From: Terrabacter sp. MAHUQ-38
GTDB lineage: Bacteria; Actinomycetota; Actinomycetes; Actinomycetales; Dermatophilaceae
Direction: 5' to 3'
DNA: 64,000 nt
Assembly (NCBI RefSeq): GCF_014518425.1
Contig: NZ_JACVCU010000001.1
Coordinates: 682,001-746,000 of the forward strand
Made by a program: the position numbers and the translations under genes. Shown in pieces: positions 52,053 through 59,972 of this stretch. Under the pieces are notes generated by a model. It had not been told where the DNA came from. It saw only the letters and a list, made by a program, of their open reading frames with translations, and did not search any database. The stretch's first letter is position 1; each line of letters opens with the position of its first letter.

Positions 52053-55000
52053 AGCTGAAGTTCGTCCTCCGGTCCGGAGACCGGGAGACCGACCTGGTCG
52101 CGACGACCGACTCCGCCACCACGGTCGGCGACCTCGCCACCTTCCTGGCCGCGGCGGACCCGCACCGGTCGAGCGTGCTCGGGGTCGACCAGGCGATGAC
52201 CCTCGCCCTCGTCGACCAAGAGCTGCGCGGCCTCGACCCCCGGGCGACGGTCGCCGAGAGCGGCCTCCAGTCCGGCATGCGCGTGTCGGTGACCCGCGCG
52301 GGGGAGGGCTTCGTCGACCGCGGTCGCCCCGCGGCGGTGGCCTACATCCGGTCGGGCCCCGACGCGGGCAAGGAGATCGCGCTCGCCCGCGGCACGGCAT
52401 ACGTCGGCCGCGGCCGGGGCTGCGAGGTCCAGCTGAGCGACGAGTCCGTGTCGCGCAAGCACGCCAAGCTCGTCGTCCAGGAGGTCGTCGAGGTCGTCGA
52501 CCTCGGCTCGGCCAACGGGATCACCGCCGGTGGGCAGCAGGTGACGCGCGCACACCTCAAGAGCGGCGACGTCGTGCGTCTCGGCGACACCGAGCTCGAG
52601 GTGCACCTTCAGGGCGACGGCGTGGTCAGCCGTCCGGGCAGCGGCGTGCTCTCGGGCGACGCGGGCACCGTGGCGTTCTCGCGCTCGCCGCGGGTCGCGC
52701 CCCTCTTCGCCGGGCAGGAGTTCCAGGTCCCTGACCTGCCCGAGCGCGGCAAGACCCATCCCATGCCGATGGTCGCCATGATCGTGCCGCTGCTCATGGG
52801 CGCCGTGCTCTTCGCGATCACGAAGAGCCCCTTCAGCGTCATCTTCATGCTGATGATGCCGCTCATGATGGCGGGCACCTACTACGAGGCGCGCCGTCAG
52901 CAGAAGAAGGACTTCGCGCAGGCCATGGAGGACTTCAAGGAGGACCTGGCCCTGCTGTCGCAACGCATCCGCGGTTCTCTCGACGTCGAGGGTGAGACCC
53001 GCCGCGCCGAGCACCCGAGCGGCGTGGAGTGCCTGACGGCCGTGCGCGACCGCAGCGCCCTGCTGTGGACCCGACGCCGCGACGTCCCCGGCTACGCCGA
53101 GCTGCGCCTCGGCATGGGCACCCTCGCGTCGCGCTCGGCGATCAAGATGCCGGCCGTCGGCCGCTCGAAGGCCGAGGCGTGGCACGAGGTCTCCGAGCAG
53201 CTGCACGGTCTCGAGATCGTCCACGACGTGCCGGTCGTCGCGACCCCGCTCACAGCGGGAGCCATCGGTGTCGCGGGCCACCGCGGCAACGCCCTCGGCT
53301 CGGCGCGCTCGCTCGTGCTGCAGGCGGTCGCGCTGCACTCACCGGCCGAGCTCGCCGTGTGCTCGTTCGCCTCGGGCAGCTCGGCCCGCGACTGGGACTT
53401 CCTCAAGTGGCTGCCGCACACGACGTCGCCGCACAGCCCCGTCGGCGTGGACCACCTGGCCGCGAGCGCACCGGCCTGCTCGGCGCTCGCCGACGCCCTC
53501 GAGGACATCATCGAGTCCAAGGGCACCCCGCAGGAGCGGGAGGCCGCCAGTGCCGCACGGCCCACGGTGCTCGTCCTCGTCGAGAGCGACGCCCCCATCG
53601 ACCGCAGCCGCCTCGTCGCCATCGCCGAGCGAGGTCACGCGCAGGGCGTCGTCGTCGTGTGGGTCGCCGAGACCCAGCAGCTGCTGCCGGCGGCGTGCCA
53701 CACCTTCCTCGTCGTGGGCGACGACCAGAGCTCGCTCGCCGGCTTCGTCCACGACGGCGAGGAGGTGCAGCCGGTGCAGGTCGACCGCATCGGCTACGAC
53801 GAGGCCATGGCCTGCGCCCGCCAGCTGGCCCCCGTCGTCGACGCCGGGGTGCCGGTCGACGACGCGAGCGACCTGCCGCGTGCGGTCTCGTTGCTCACCC
53901 TGACCGGCACCGACCTCGCGCGGTCGGAGGAGGCGGTCATCGAGAAGTGGGGCGAGTCCCGCTCGATCCTCACCGGCCCCTTCGCGCCCGCGGTGCTGCC
54001 CCGCAAGCCCGGCAACCTGCGCGCCATCGTCGGCCAGTCGAGCCAAGGCACGTTCTCGGTCGACATCCGCTCCGACGGTCCGCACGCCCTCGTCGGCGGA
54101 ACCACCGGCGCCGGCAAGTCCGAGCTGCTCCAGGCCTGGATCCTCGGCATGGCGGCGGCCCACTCCCCGCAGCGCGTCACGTTCCTGCTCGTGGACTACA
54201 AGGGTGGCTCGGCCTTCCGTGACTGCGTCAAGCTGCCGCACACGGTCGGCCTCGTCACCGACCTGTCGCCGCACCTCGTGCGCCGGGCCCTCGCGTCCCT
54301 CGCCGCCGAGCTGCACTACCGCGAGCACCTGCTGGCCCGGCACAAGGCCAAGGACCTCGTCGAGCTCGAGCGCCGCGGCGAGGTCGACGCCCCGCCGTCG
54401 CTCATCATCGTCGTCGACGAGTTCGCCGCGCTCGTCCAGGAGGTGCCGGAGTTCGTCGACGGCGTCGTCAACGTCGCCCAGCGCGGCCGCTCGCTCGGGC
54501 TGCACCTGATCCTCGCGACGCAGCGTCCCGCCGGTGTCATCAAGGACAACCTCCGCGCCAACACGAACCTCCGCATGGCGCTGCGGATGGCCGACGAGAA
54601 CGACTCCGACGACGTCCTCGGCTCCAAGGAGGCGGCGTTCTTCGACCCAGCGCTGCCGGGTCGTGCGGTGTCGAAGACCGGTCCCGGCCGGCTCGTTCCC
54701 TTCCAGACGGGGTATGCCGGTGGGTGGACCTCCGACGTGCCGCCGCCTCCGGACATGAAGGTCGAGACGCTGACCTTCGGCTCGGGAGTCGAGTGGGAGC
54801 CGCCGCGCGTCGACGGCGCCGACGAGGCCGCAGACCTCGGCCCCACCGACATCCAGCGCCTCGTAAGCACCCTCGGCCGCGCCGCCCGGGTGGCCGAGCT
54901 GCCCCGGCCGCGCAAGCCGTGGCTGCCGGACATGCGTGCCGTCTACGACCTCGCGAGCCTGCCCACGCAGCGCCGCGACGACGAGCTCGTCTTCGGCGTC

Positions 55001-56449
55001 GCCGACGACCCCGACAACCAGGCCCAGCCCGAGATCGCGTTCCGCCCCGACAAGGAGGGCAACATCGCGATCTACGGCACGTCTGGTTCCGGCAAGTCGG
55101 TCTTCCTCCGGTCGATGGCGGTCGCCGCCGGTTACACCGTGCGCGGCGGGCCCTGTCACGTCTACGGCCTCGACTTCGGCAACCGCGGCCTCGCGATGCT
55201 CGAGTCCCTGCCGCACGTCGGCTCGATCGTGCCGGGCGGCGACCACGAGCGCGTCACGCGACTGCTCCGGATGCTGCGCGCGACGATCGACGAGCGGGCC
55301 TCTCGCTACTCGGCGGTCAGCGCCGCGACGATCACCGACTACCGGCGGCTCGCCGGCCGCCCGGACGAGCCGCGCATCATCGTGCTCATCGACGGCATGA
55401 CCGCCTTCCGGCAGGCGTACGAGGTCGGTGGCCGCTTCCAGTGGCTCGACCTGCTCGCCGGTCTCGCGGCGGACGGCCGACCTGTCGGCATCCACTTCAT
55501 CATCGCGTCCGACCAGCGCACGGGCCTGCCGACCAACCTTGCGGCCGCCGTCCAGGGCCGGATCATCCTGCGGATGAGCAACGTCGACGACTACTCCGTC
55601 TTCGGTGTGCCGGGCGACGTGCTGACGATGGCCTCGCCGCCCGGGCGTGGGCTCATGTCGGGCTCCGAGGTGCAGGTCGCGGTCCTGGGTGGGTCGTCCG
55701 ACGTGACCGTGCAGGCCGCCGCCATCGAGGCGTTCGCCGACGCGACCCGCAAGGCCGGTGTGAGCGAGGCACCGACGATCGAGAGCCTCGCCGAGGTCAT
55801 CCCGCTCGGTGACCTGCCCTCCGAGTTCGGCGGTCGACCCGTCGTCGGCGTCGCGTCCTCGACGCTCGAGCCGCACGGCTTCGACCCCAAGGGCAGCTTC
55901 ATCGTCACCGGCCCCTCGGGGTCGGGGCGCACGACGGCGATGGCGGCGACGGCGGCCGGCCTCTACCGGTTCAGCTCCTCGTCGGCGCTCTACCTCATGA
56001 CGCCGAGGCGCAGCTCCGAGCTGCTCGACCTCGGTGTCTGGGCCGACACCGCCGTCGGCGGCGAGGCGTCGGCGGCGTTGGCGACGCGCTTGGCGGCCGA
56101 GGTCGAGGACGGGCGCATCACGAGGCCGGTCGCGGTCTTCGTCGAACGCATCGACGACCTCGCACCGTCCGGCGCCGAGAACGCCCTGACCAGCCTCACC
56201 AAGGCCTGCGTCGACAACGACCAGCTCGTCGTCGCCGAGGGCGAGGCGGCCTTCTTCAGCAGCAACTTCGGGCTCCAGGCGCTGCTCAAGACGTCGCGCT
56301 CGGGTCTCGCGCTGCACCCCGACGGCAACGAGGGCCTGTCGGTCTTCAAGGCCAACCTGCCCTCCCTCAACCGGGCGGAGCTGCCCCCGGGCCGCGGGTT
56401 CATCATCGAGAAGGGCCGGTTCGAGCTGCTCCAGGTGGCCCTCCCATGA
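52049..56449 (+). CDS. FtsK/EccC-type secretion ATPase with YukD-like and FHA heads
   Basis: This is the 1466-residue motor of the type VII-like system. Residues 1-90 look like a YukD ubiquitin-like domain. Residues 95-185 form an FHA domain with GRGRGCEV, SVSRKHAKL and SANG. Two membrane helices lie at about 240-290. Three FtsK/SpoIIIE ATPase modules follow: Walker A GGTTGAGKSE near 683 with Walker B VVDEF, then YGTSGSGKSV near 1011 with VLIDG, then TGPSGSGRTTA near 1288, where Lys is Arg. The first module looks active and the third degenerate. It starts at a GTG overlapping the previous stop. The EssC-like fusion of FHA with the ATPase is clear. Confidence 0.93.
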   Translation: MKLKFVLRSGDRETDLVATTDSATTVGDLATFLAAADPHRSSVLGVDQAMTLALVDQELRGLDPRATVAESGLQSGMRVSVTRAGEGFVDRGRPAAVAYIRSGPDAGKEIALARGTAYVGRGRGCEVQLSDESVSRKHAKLVVQEVVEVVDLGSANGITAGGQQVTRAHLKSGDVVRLGDTELEVHLQGDGVVSRPGSGVLSGDAGTVAFSRSPRVAPLFAGQEFQVPDLPERGKTHPMPMVAMIVPLLMGAVLFAITKSPFSVIFMLMMPLMMAGTYYEARRQQKKDFAQAMEDFKEDLALLSQRIRGSLDVEGETRRAEHPSGVECLTAVRDRSALLWTRRRDVPGYAELRLGMGTLASRSAIKMPAVGRSKAEAWHEVSEQLHGLEIVHDVPVVATPLTAGAIGVAGHRGNALGSARSLVLQAVALHSPAELAVCSFASGSSARDWDFLKWLPHTTSPHSPVGVDHLAASAPACSALADALEDIIESKGTPQEREAASAARPTVLVLVESDAPIDRSRLVAIAERGHAQGVVVVWVAETQQLLPAACHTFLVVGDDQSSLAGFVHDGEEVQPVQVDRIGYDEAMACARQLAPVVDAGVPVDDASDLPRAVSLLTLTGTDLARSEEAVIEKWGESRSILTGPFAPAVLPRKPGNLRAIVGQSSQGTFSVDIRSDGPHALVGGTTGAGKSELLQAWILGMAAAHSPQRVTFLLVDYKGGSAFRDCVKLPHTVGLVTDLSPHLVRRALASLAAELHYREHLLARHKAKDLVELERRGEVDAPPSLIIVVDEFAALVQEVPEFVDGVVNVAQRGRSLGLHLILATQRPAGVIKDNLRANTNLRMALRMADENDSDDVLGSKEAAFFDPALPGRAVSKTGPGRLVPFQTGYAGGWTSDVPPPPDMKVETLTFGSGVEWEPPRVDGADEAADLGPTDIQRLVSTLGRAARVAELPRPRKPWLPDMRAVYDLASLPTQRRDDELVFGVADDPDNQAQPEIAFRPDKEGNIAIYGTSGSGKSVFLRSMAVAAGYTVRGGPCHVYGLDFGNRGLAMLESLPHVGSIVPGGDHERVTRLLRMLRATIDERASRYSAVSAATITDYRRLAGRPDEPRIIVLIDGMTAFRQAYEVGGRFQWLDLLAGLAADGRPVGIHFIIASDQRTGLPTNLAAAVQGRIILRMSNVDDYSVFGVPGDVLTMASPPGRGLMSGSEVQVAVLGGSSDVTVQAAAIEAFADATRKAGVSEAPTIESLAEVIPLGDLPSEFGGRPVVGVASSTLEPHGFDPKGSFIVTGPSGSGRTTAMAATAAGLYRFSSSSALYLMTPRRSSELLDLGVWADTAVGGEASAALATRLAAEVEDGRITRPVAVFVERIDDLAPSGAENALTSLTKACVDNDQLVVAEGEAAFFSSNFGLQALLKTSRSGLALHPDGNEGLSVFKANLPSLNRAELPPGRGFIIEKGRFELLQVALP

Positions 56450-56839
56450 CCCTCGTGCCCGCACCACACCGGAGACCCTTCGACACACCCGGGTCGGATG
56501 CCGGTGAGCTGCGTGCTACTCGGTGTGTTGCAGATGGACCGGCGGGCGACGGGCGGTTTGCGGGCCGCGCGAAAAGGCTTGTGACACAAGGAGATCGATA
56601 CGGCGCGGCGGCATACGGAATCCGTTCGCCTGGGTCGCGTCCGTCATGGGGAGTCCTCCCCATCGACACTCCCCGCGGGCTCACATAGGTTTCTGCATGT
56701 CGACGAAAGCCGCTCATCGGGAGCAACTGCGCGAAGGCGGCAGACGTCGAGGAGTTCGACAAAGCGCGGGCCTGCACGGTTGGTCCGGAGGAGAAAACTT
56801 CCCGAATCAGTCGGGGGAACACAGGCAAAGGAGAAGGTC
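56450..56839. other. 390-base intergenic region upstream of the WXG100 pair
   Basis: No convincing gene is seen. It contains promoter element copy B at 56648-56691 and a leader of about 150 bases before the first WXG100 gene. The 80-codon frame from 56446 runs through the promoter palindrome and was not accepted. Confidence 0.6.
56648..56691 (+). promoter_or_regulatory. Shared palindromic promoter element, copy B
   Basis: GGGGAG-TC-CTCCCC-ATCG (56648-56665) is followed after 20 bases by TAGGTT (56686-56691). It gives the WXG100 pair its own promoter, so these abundant substrates can be expressed apart from the long operon. Confidence 0.65.
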
Positions 56840-57115
56840 ATGGCTTGGCTCGGAATGAACGACGATGAGGTCAACGCCCAGGGCAACGTCCTGCAGCAGC
56901 AGGCGGAGGCCATCCAGAAGCTCATCACGAAGGTCGACCAGGAGGTCGAGTCGCTGAAGCAGAACTGGCAGGGTGACGACTCCAAGCAGTTCGAGCAGGA
57001 GTGGACCGGCACGCACCGTCCCGAGCTCCAGAAGGCCCAGAAGCTGCTCACCGAGATGAAGTCGACGATCGACCACGAGGTCCAGCAGCAGCGCAGCACC
57101 TCGTCGCAGTACTGA
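56840..57115 (+). CDS. WXG100-family secreted protein, first of pair
   Basis: This is a 91-residue helical hairpin protein of the ESAT-6 type. The WXG turn is NWQGDD at about residues 42-47, flanked by two amphipathic helices. A YxxxE-like export signal is not obvious, and the end reads RSTSSQY. The ATG at 56840 follows GGAGAAGG by 3-4 bases. It is followed after 57 bases by a second WXG100 gene, so the two probably form a heterodimer exported by the EccC-like ATPase encoded just upstream. Confidence 0.92.
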   Translation: MAWLGMNDDEVNAQGNVLQQQAEAIQKLITKVDQEVESLKQNWQGDDSKQFEQEWTGTHRPELQKAQKLLTEMKSTIDHEVQQQRSTSSQY

Positions 57116-57172
57116 TCGACACCTCGTCTCACCACCAGACCAACAAACGCAGACTTCTGAAGGGGAACTGAC

Positions 57173-57448
57173 ATGGCTGTTTACAAGAAGGGTATGAACG
57201 CCGACGCGGTGTCCGCGTCCGGTGACAAGCTCGTCGGCTACAAGGGCGAGCTCGACGGCATCGTCGAGGCCGTCAACGGCGCCGTCTCCACGATCAAGAG
57301 CAACTGGGGCGGCACGGACGCCGACCAGTTCCAGAGCGACTGGCACGGCCAGCGCCAGGTCGTCTCGGCCGCCGGCGACAAGCTCGACGCCATGGGCAAG
57401 AAGTGCAAGACGAACGCCGAGGCGCAGAAGCAGACCTCGTCGAAGTGA
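57173..57448 (+). CDS. WXG100-family secreted protein, second of pair
   Basis: This 91-residue partner has the turn NWGGTD (W-G-G variant) at about residues 44-49 and an ESAT-6-like helical hairpin. GAAGGGG precedes the ATG. The C terminus (AQKQTSSK) lacks a clear YxxxD/E signal. It ends before two tandem hairpins. Pairing with the 56840 product is inferred from adjacency. Confidence 0.92.
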   Translation: MAVYKKGMNADAVSASGDKLVGYKGELDGIVEAVNGAVSTIKSNWGGTDADQFQSDWHGQRQVVSAAGDKLDAMGKKCKTNAEAQKQTSSK

Positions 57449-57490
57449 GCCCGGCTGCGGCGTGAGCCCGGCTCCGCCGCACCCGTTGCG

Positions 57491-57530
57491 AAGGGTGGTC
57501 CGCTCCATCAGGGGAGGAGCGGCCACCCTT
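57491..57530 (+). terminator. Hairpin after the WXG100 pair
   Basis: The arm 57491-57506 pairs with 57516-57530 with one bulged base, and CTTTCG follows. It lies 43 bases after the second WXG100 stop. Confidence 0.6.
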
Positions 57531-57561
57531 TCGCATGTCCGGTTCCGCGTCCGGGCATGCA

Positions 57562-57595
57562 TCGAGGGCCGCTCCCGATTGGGAGCGGCCCTCGA
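57562..57595. terminator. Strong bidirectional hairpin between WXG100 pair and peroxiredoxin gene
   Basis: The 15-base arms 57562-57576 and 57581-57595 pair perfectly around a 4-base GATT loop, between convergent genes. Confidence 0.75.
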
Positions 57596-57636
57596 CGCGT
57601 TCTGCCCTGGTCGTGCTGCTTGGTTGCCCGTTCCGC

Positions 57637-58275
57637 TCAGGCGGGAGCGGTCGTGTAGCGCAGGTAGGGCTTGACCTCCTCGACGGCGTCCTCGCCGAAA
57701 CGCTCCTTGGCGTCGGCCGTGGACACCGTTGGCGCGACGATGACGCGCTGGCCCTCACGCCAGTCGGCCGGCGTCGAGAAAGGGCCCCGGTCGGTCAGCT
57801 GCAGGGCGTCGACGGCGCGGAGGATCTCGTCGAAGTTGCGGCCCACGCTCTTCGGGTAGGTCAGCGAGAGCCGGACCTTGTTGGCCGGGTCGATGACGAA
57901 GACGGAGCGGACACTCGAGGTGTCGCCCTCGCCGGGGTGGATCATGTCGTAGAGCTCGGAGACCTGGCGGGAGTCGTCGGCGATGAGGGGGTAGTCGACG
58001 CTCGAGCCGCTGACCTCCTCGATGTCGCCCTTCCACTCGTTGTGCGCGTCGATCGGGTCGACGGAGACGGCGAGCACCTTGACGTTGCGCTTGGTCCACT
58101 CGTCGTCGAGCGCGGCGACCCGGCCGAGCTCGGTCGTGCAGACCGGCGTGAAGTCGGCCGGGTGGCTGAAGAGCACGGCCCAGCTGTCGGCCTTCCAGTC
58201 GTGGAAGGAGATCGAGCCCTCGGTGGTCTCGGCCGTGAAGTCGGGGGCGGTCTCGCCCAGTCGCGGTGTTGCCAT
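57637..58275 (-). CDS. 1-Cys peroxiredoxin (Prx6-type)
   Basis: This is a 212-residue cytosolic thiol peroxidase. The peroxidatic Cys lies in FTPVCTTELG at about residues 43-52, with the family Thr two positions before the Pro-Val-Cys and the later conserved Arg near the dimer interface. Length and the C-terminal extension (VEEVKPYLRYT) match the Prx6 group. The start at 58275 (MATPRLGETAPDFTAE) was chosen over longer frames and follows GGAGGA. It reduces peroxides. Its neighbours give no further hint. Confidence 0.93.
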   Translation of the reverse strand: MATPRLGETAPDFTAETTEGSISFHDWKADSWAVLFSHPADFTPVCTTELGRVAALDDEWTKRNVKVLAVSVDPIDAHNEWKGDIEEVSGSSVDYPLIADDSRQVSELYDMIHPGEGDTSSVRSVFVIDPANKVRLSLTYPKSVGRNFDEILRAVDALQLTDRGPFSTPADWREGQRVIVAPTVSTADAKERFGEDAVEEVKPYLRYTTAPA

Positions 58276-58404
58276 GGATGGTCCTCCTCGCGGTCGGGCG
58301 CACGTCACGCCCCGGTCTGCCAGCCATTGTGGTCGCAAAACCATGCATTGCGTTATGGGTGTCCAAATGTTGTGACGCTCGGGTCGGTGTGACGTCGAGG
58401 ACGA

Positions 58405-58448
58405 GGGGAGCGCTCCCCATCGCGGACGGCGGCAGGGCTGCGTACGTT
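58405..58448 (+). promoter_or_regulatory. Shared palindromic promoter element, copy C
   Basis: GGGGAG-CG-CTCCCC-ATCG (58405-58422) is followed after 20 bases by TACGTT (58443-58448). It precedes the broken secreted-protein gene at 58520 by about 70 bases. Confidence 0.65.
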
Positions 58449-58519
58449 GAGGATCGCCGGCTCGGCGCCGGTCTGCGTACGAGCTCACGTACGAGTCACC
58501 AACGCACAGGGGATCAGAG

Positions 58520-58982
58520 ATGACGTTGACGAAGAAGAAGATCCGCACGGCCGTGGCGGGTGCCGCCGTCGCCACGGCGCTCGCCGTGGCCGGCGCACAG
58601 CCGGCGAGCGCGGGCACCGAGATGAACGGCTACTTCCCGTGGGTCAAGGGATGTGACGCGGACCAGGCCCCTGGTCGACTCGCGGCCGGTCTGGGACAAG
58701 TACGGCCGCTACGTCGGTGACGTCCAGCTCTGGTGGTCGGGGAGGTGCGTGACGAACTGGGTGCGGGTGGCGCCGAACAACCCCAACGGCATGGGCGTGT
58801 CGGCCACCATCTCCAATGTGTACGGCCGGTACGGCGCCAGCGCCAAGGACTACTCGTTCGGCTACAGCGGCATGCTCTACTCGCCGTCCTGGTCGCCGTG
58901 CGTCAACGTCGACATCCTGGTCAGTGCCGGCCCGTGGAGCGACACCTACAACGACCCGGCGCCGCGCTACACGATCTGCTGA
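58520..58982 (+). pseudogene. Frameshifted secreted protein gene (DUF2690-like)
   Basis: The ATG at 58520 follows AGGGGATC. It gives a clean Sec signal peptide (KKKIRTAVAGAAVATALAVA, cleavage near PASA-G), then NGYFPWVKGCDADQ. At about 58655-58680 the reading frame must shift to continue as RPLVDSRPVWDKYGRYVG, then LWWSGRCVTNWVRV and a Cys-ended tail YTIC at 58982. The two parts join into a plausible small secreted protein with paired cysteines resembling DUF2690 proteins. The break may be a real mutation or a sequencing error in a run of C/G bases. It carries promoter element C. Confidence 0.72.
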
Positions 58983-59097
58983 CCCCCCACCTTCGGTCGG
59001 GCCGGCGGCACGGCCGCCGAGCCCGACTGAAGGCCTATGGTTGCGATTGGATCGTGGTTGTCCGAGATTCACTCGCGGCGTCTCTCGGGCGCATGTC

Positions 59098-59874
59098 ATG
59101 CTCCACCGCGTGACCGACGAGATGCCGCGGCCCAGCGGCCCACCGCAAGCCGGGGCAGGTGCCGCCCGGCCCGTGCCGCCCGGACCCGTGCCGCCCGGAC
59201 CCGTGCCGCCCGGACCCGTGCCGCCCGGACCCGTGCCGCCCGCGCCGATGCTGTCCTACGACCGGACCCCGATGCCCGGCGCCAACGGCCTCGCCATCGC
59301 GGCCCTGTGCTGCGGGCTCGTCGGACTCTTCCCGATCGCCGCGATCGTCGCCGTCGTGCTCGGCATCGTCGCGCTCAGCCAGCTGCAGAGGCGGATCCAG
59401 CGCGGCAGGGGCATGGCCATCGCCGGCATCGTGCTCGGCTCCCTCTGGGTCGTCGGCTGGATCGTCTTCGTCGTCGCGGCGGTGAACGACGCCCCGGAGC
59501 GCGACGTGTCCGGAGCCGTGACCCAGCAGTCGGAGGTCTTCGTCGACGATCTCAAGGCGGGCGACTGCTTCTCCGGGGGCAAGGGTGACGATGTCGATCT
59601 CGTCACTGCCATCCCCTGTGCGTCGCCGCACGAGAGCCAGGTCGTGACCACGTTCGAGCTGCCCGACGGTGCTTATCCCGGCGAGGACGCGGTCATCGAC
59701 GCCGCTGAGCAGGGCTGCATCGACAAGGGCGACCCGCTCCTGACCGAAAAGGCCTTCGACGAGCTCGAGCCGACCTTCATCTACCCGGACTCCTACACGT
59801 GGCGCGGCGACCGCTCCATCATCTGCGTCGTCGAGGCGTCGTCAGGCACCACGACGGGGACCGCGCTGAAGTAG
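59098..59874 (+). CDS. DUF4190-like membrane protein with PVPPG repeats
   Basis: This is a 258-residue protein. A Pro-rich head contains PVPPG repeated in tandem. A DUF4190-like pair of membrane helices lies at about 61-85 and 100-125 (LAIAALCCGLVGLFPIAAI and MAIAGIVLGSLWVVGWIVFV). An outer C-terminal domain of about 120 residues with several cysteines (DCFSG, IPCASPHESQVV, GCIDKG, IICVVEA) resembles septum-formation-like domains. ATG 59098, GTG 59110 and ATG 59122 are all possible starts, and none has a strong ribosome-binding site. The function is unknown. Confidence 0.75.
   Translation: MLHRVTDEMPRPSGPPQAGAGAARPVPPGPVPPGPVPPGPVPPGPVPPAPMLSYDRTPMPGANGLAIAALCCGLVGLFPIAAIVAVVLGIVALSQLQRRIQRGRGMAIAGIVLGSLWVVGWIVFVVAAVNDAPERDVSGAVTQQSEVFVDDLKAGDCFSGGKGDDVDLVTAIPCASPHESQVVTTFELPDGAYPGEDAVIDAAEQGCIDKGDPLLTEKAFDELEPTFIYPDSYTWRGDRSIICVVEASSGTTTGTALK
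59170..59241 (+). repeat. 15-base tandem repeat encoding PVPPG
   Basis: Four exact copies of CCCGTGCCGCCCGGA occupy 59170-59229, and a partial fifth runs to 59241. It lies in the Pro-rich head of the DUF4190-like gene. Exact DNA repetition suggests recent slippage and possible length variation. Confidence 0.85.
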
Positions 59875-59910
59875 CCGACGGCACCGGGCGAGCACGAAAC
59901 TCGGCGTATG

Positions 59911-59946
59911 CGTGAGGCCCCCTTCCGGCTGGAAGGGGGCCTCACG
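59911..59946. terminator. Bidirectional terminator hairpin before ino1 stop
   Basis: The 16-base arms 59911-59926 and 59931-59946 pair perfectly around GGCT, between the convergent stops at 59874 and 59973. Confidence 0.75.
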
Positions 59947-59972
59947 GCATTCGAAAGGAGAGATCGCTGAGG

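Noticed and set aside
53339..56488. 1049-codon minus-strand frame opposite the EccC-like gene
   Set aside because: It is fully covered by a protein with clear Walker motifs on the other strand, and its content is reverse-codon-like.
56446..56688. 80-codon frame overlapping the EccC-like stop by ATGA
   Set aside because: The overlap looks attractive, but the frame runs through the conserved GGGGAG/CTCCCC promoter palindrome and encodes no recognisable protein.
57550..57600. 57562-57595 hairpin as a possible small RNA gene
   Set aside because: It sits between two convergent genes with a perfect stem and short loop, so a two-way terminator is the simpler explanation.
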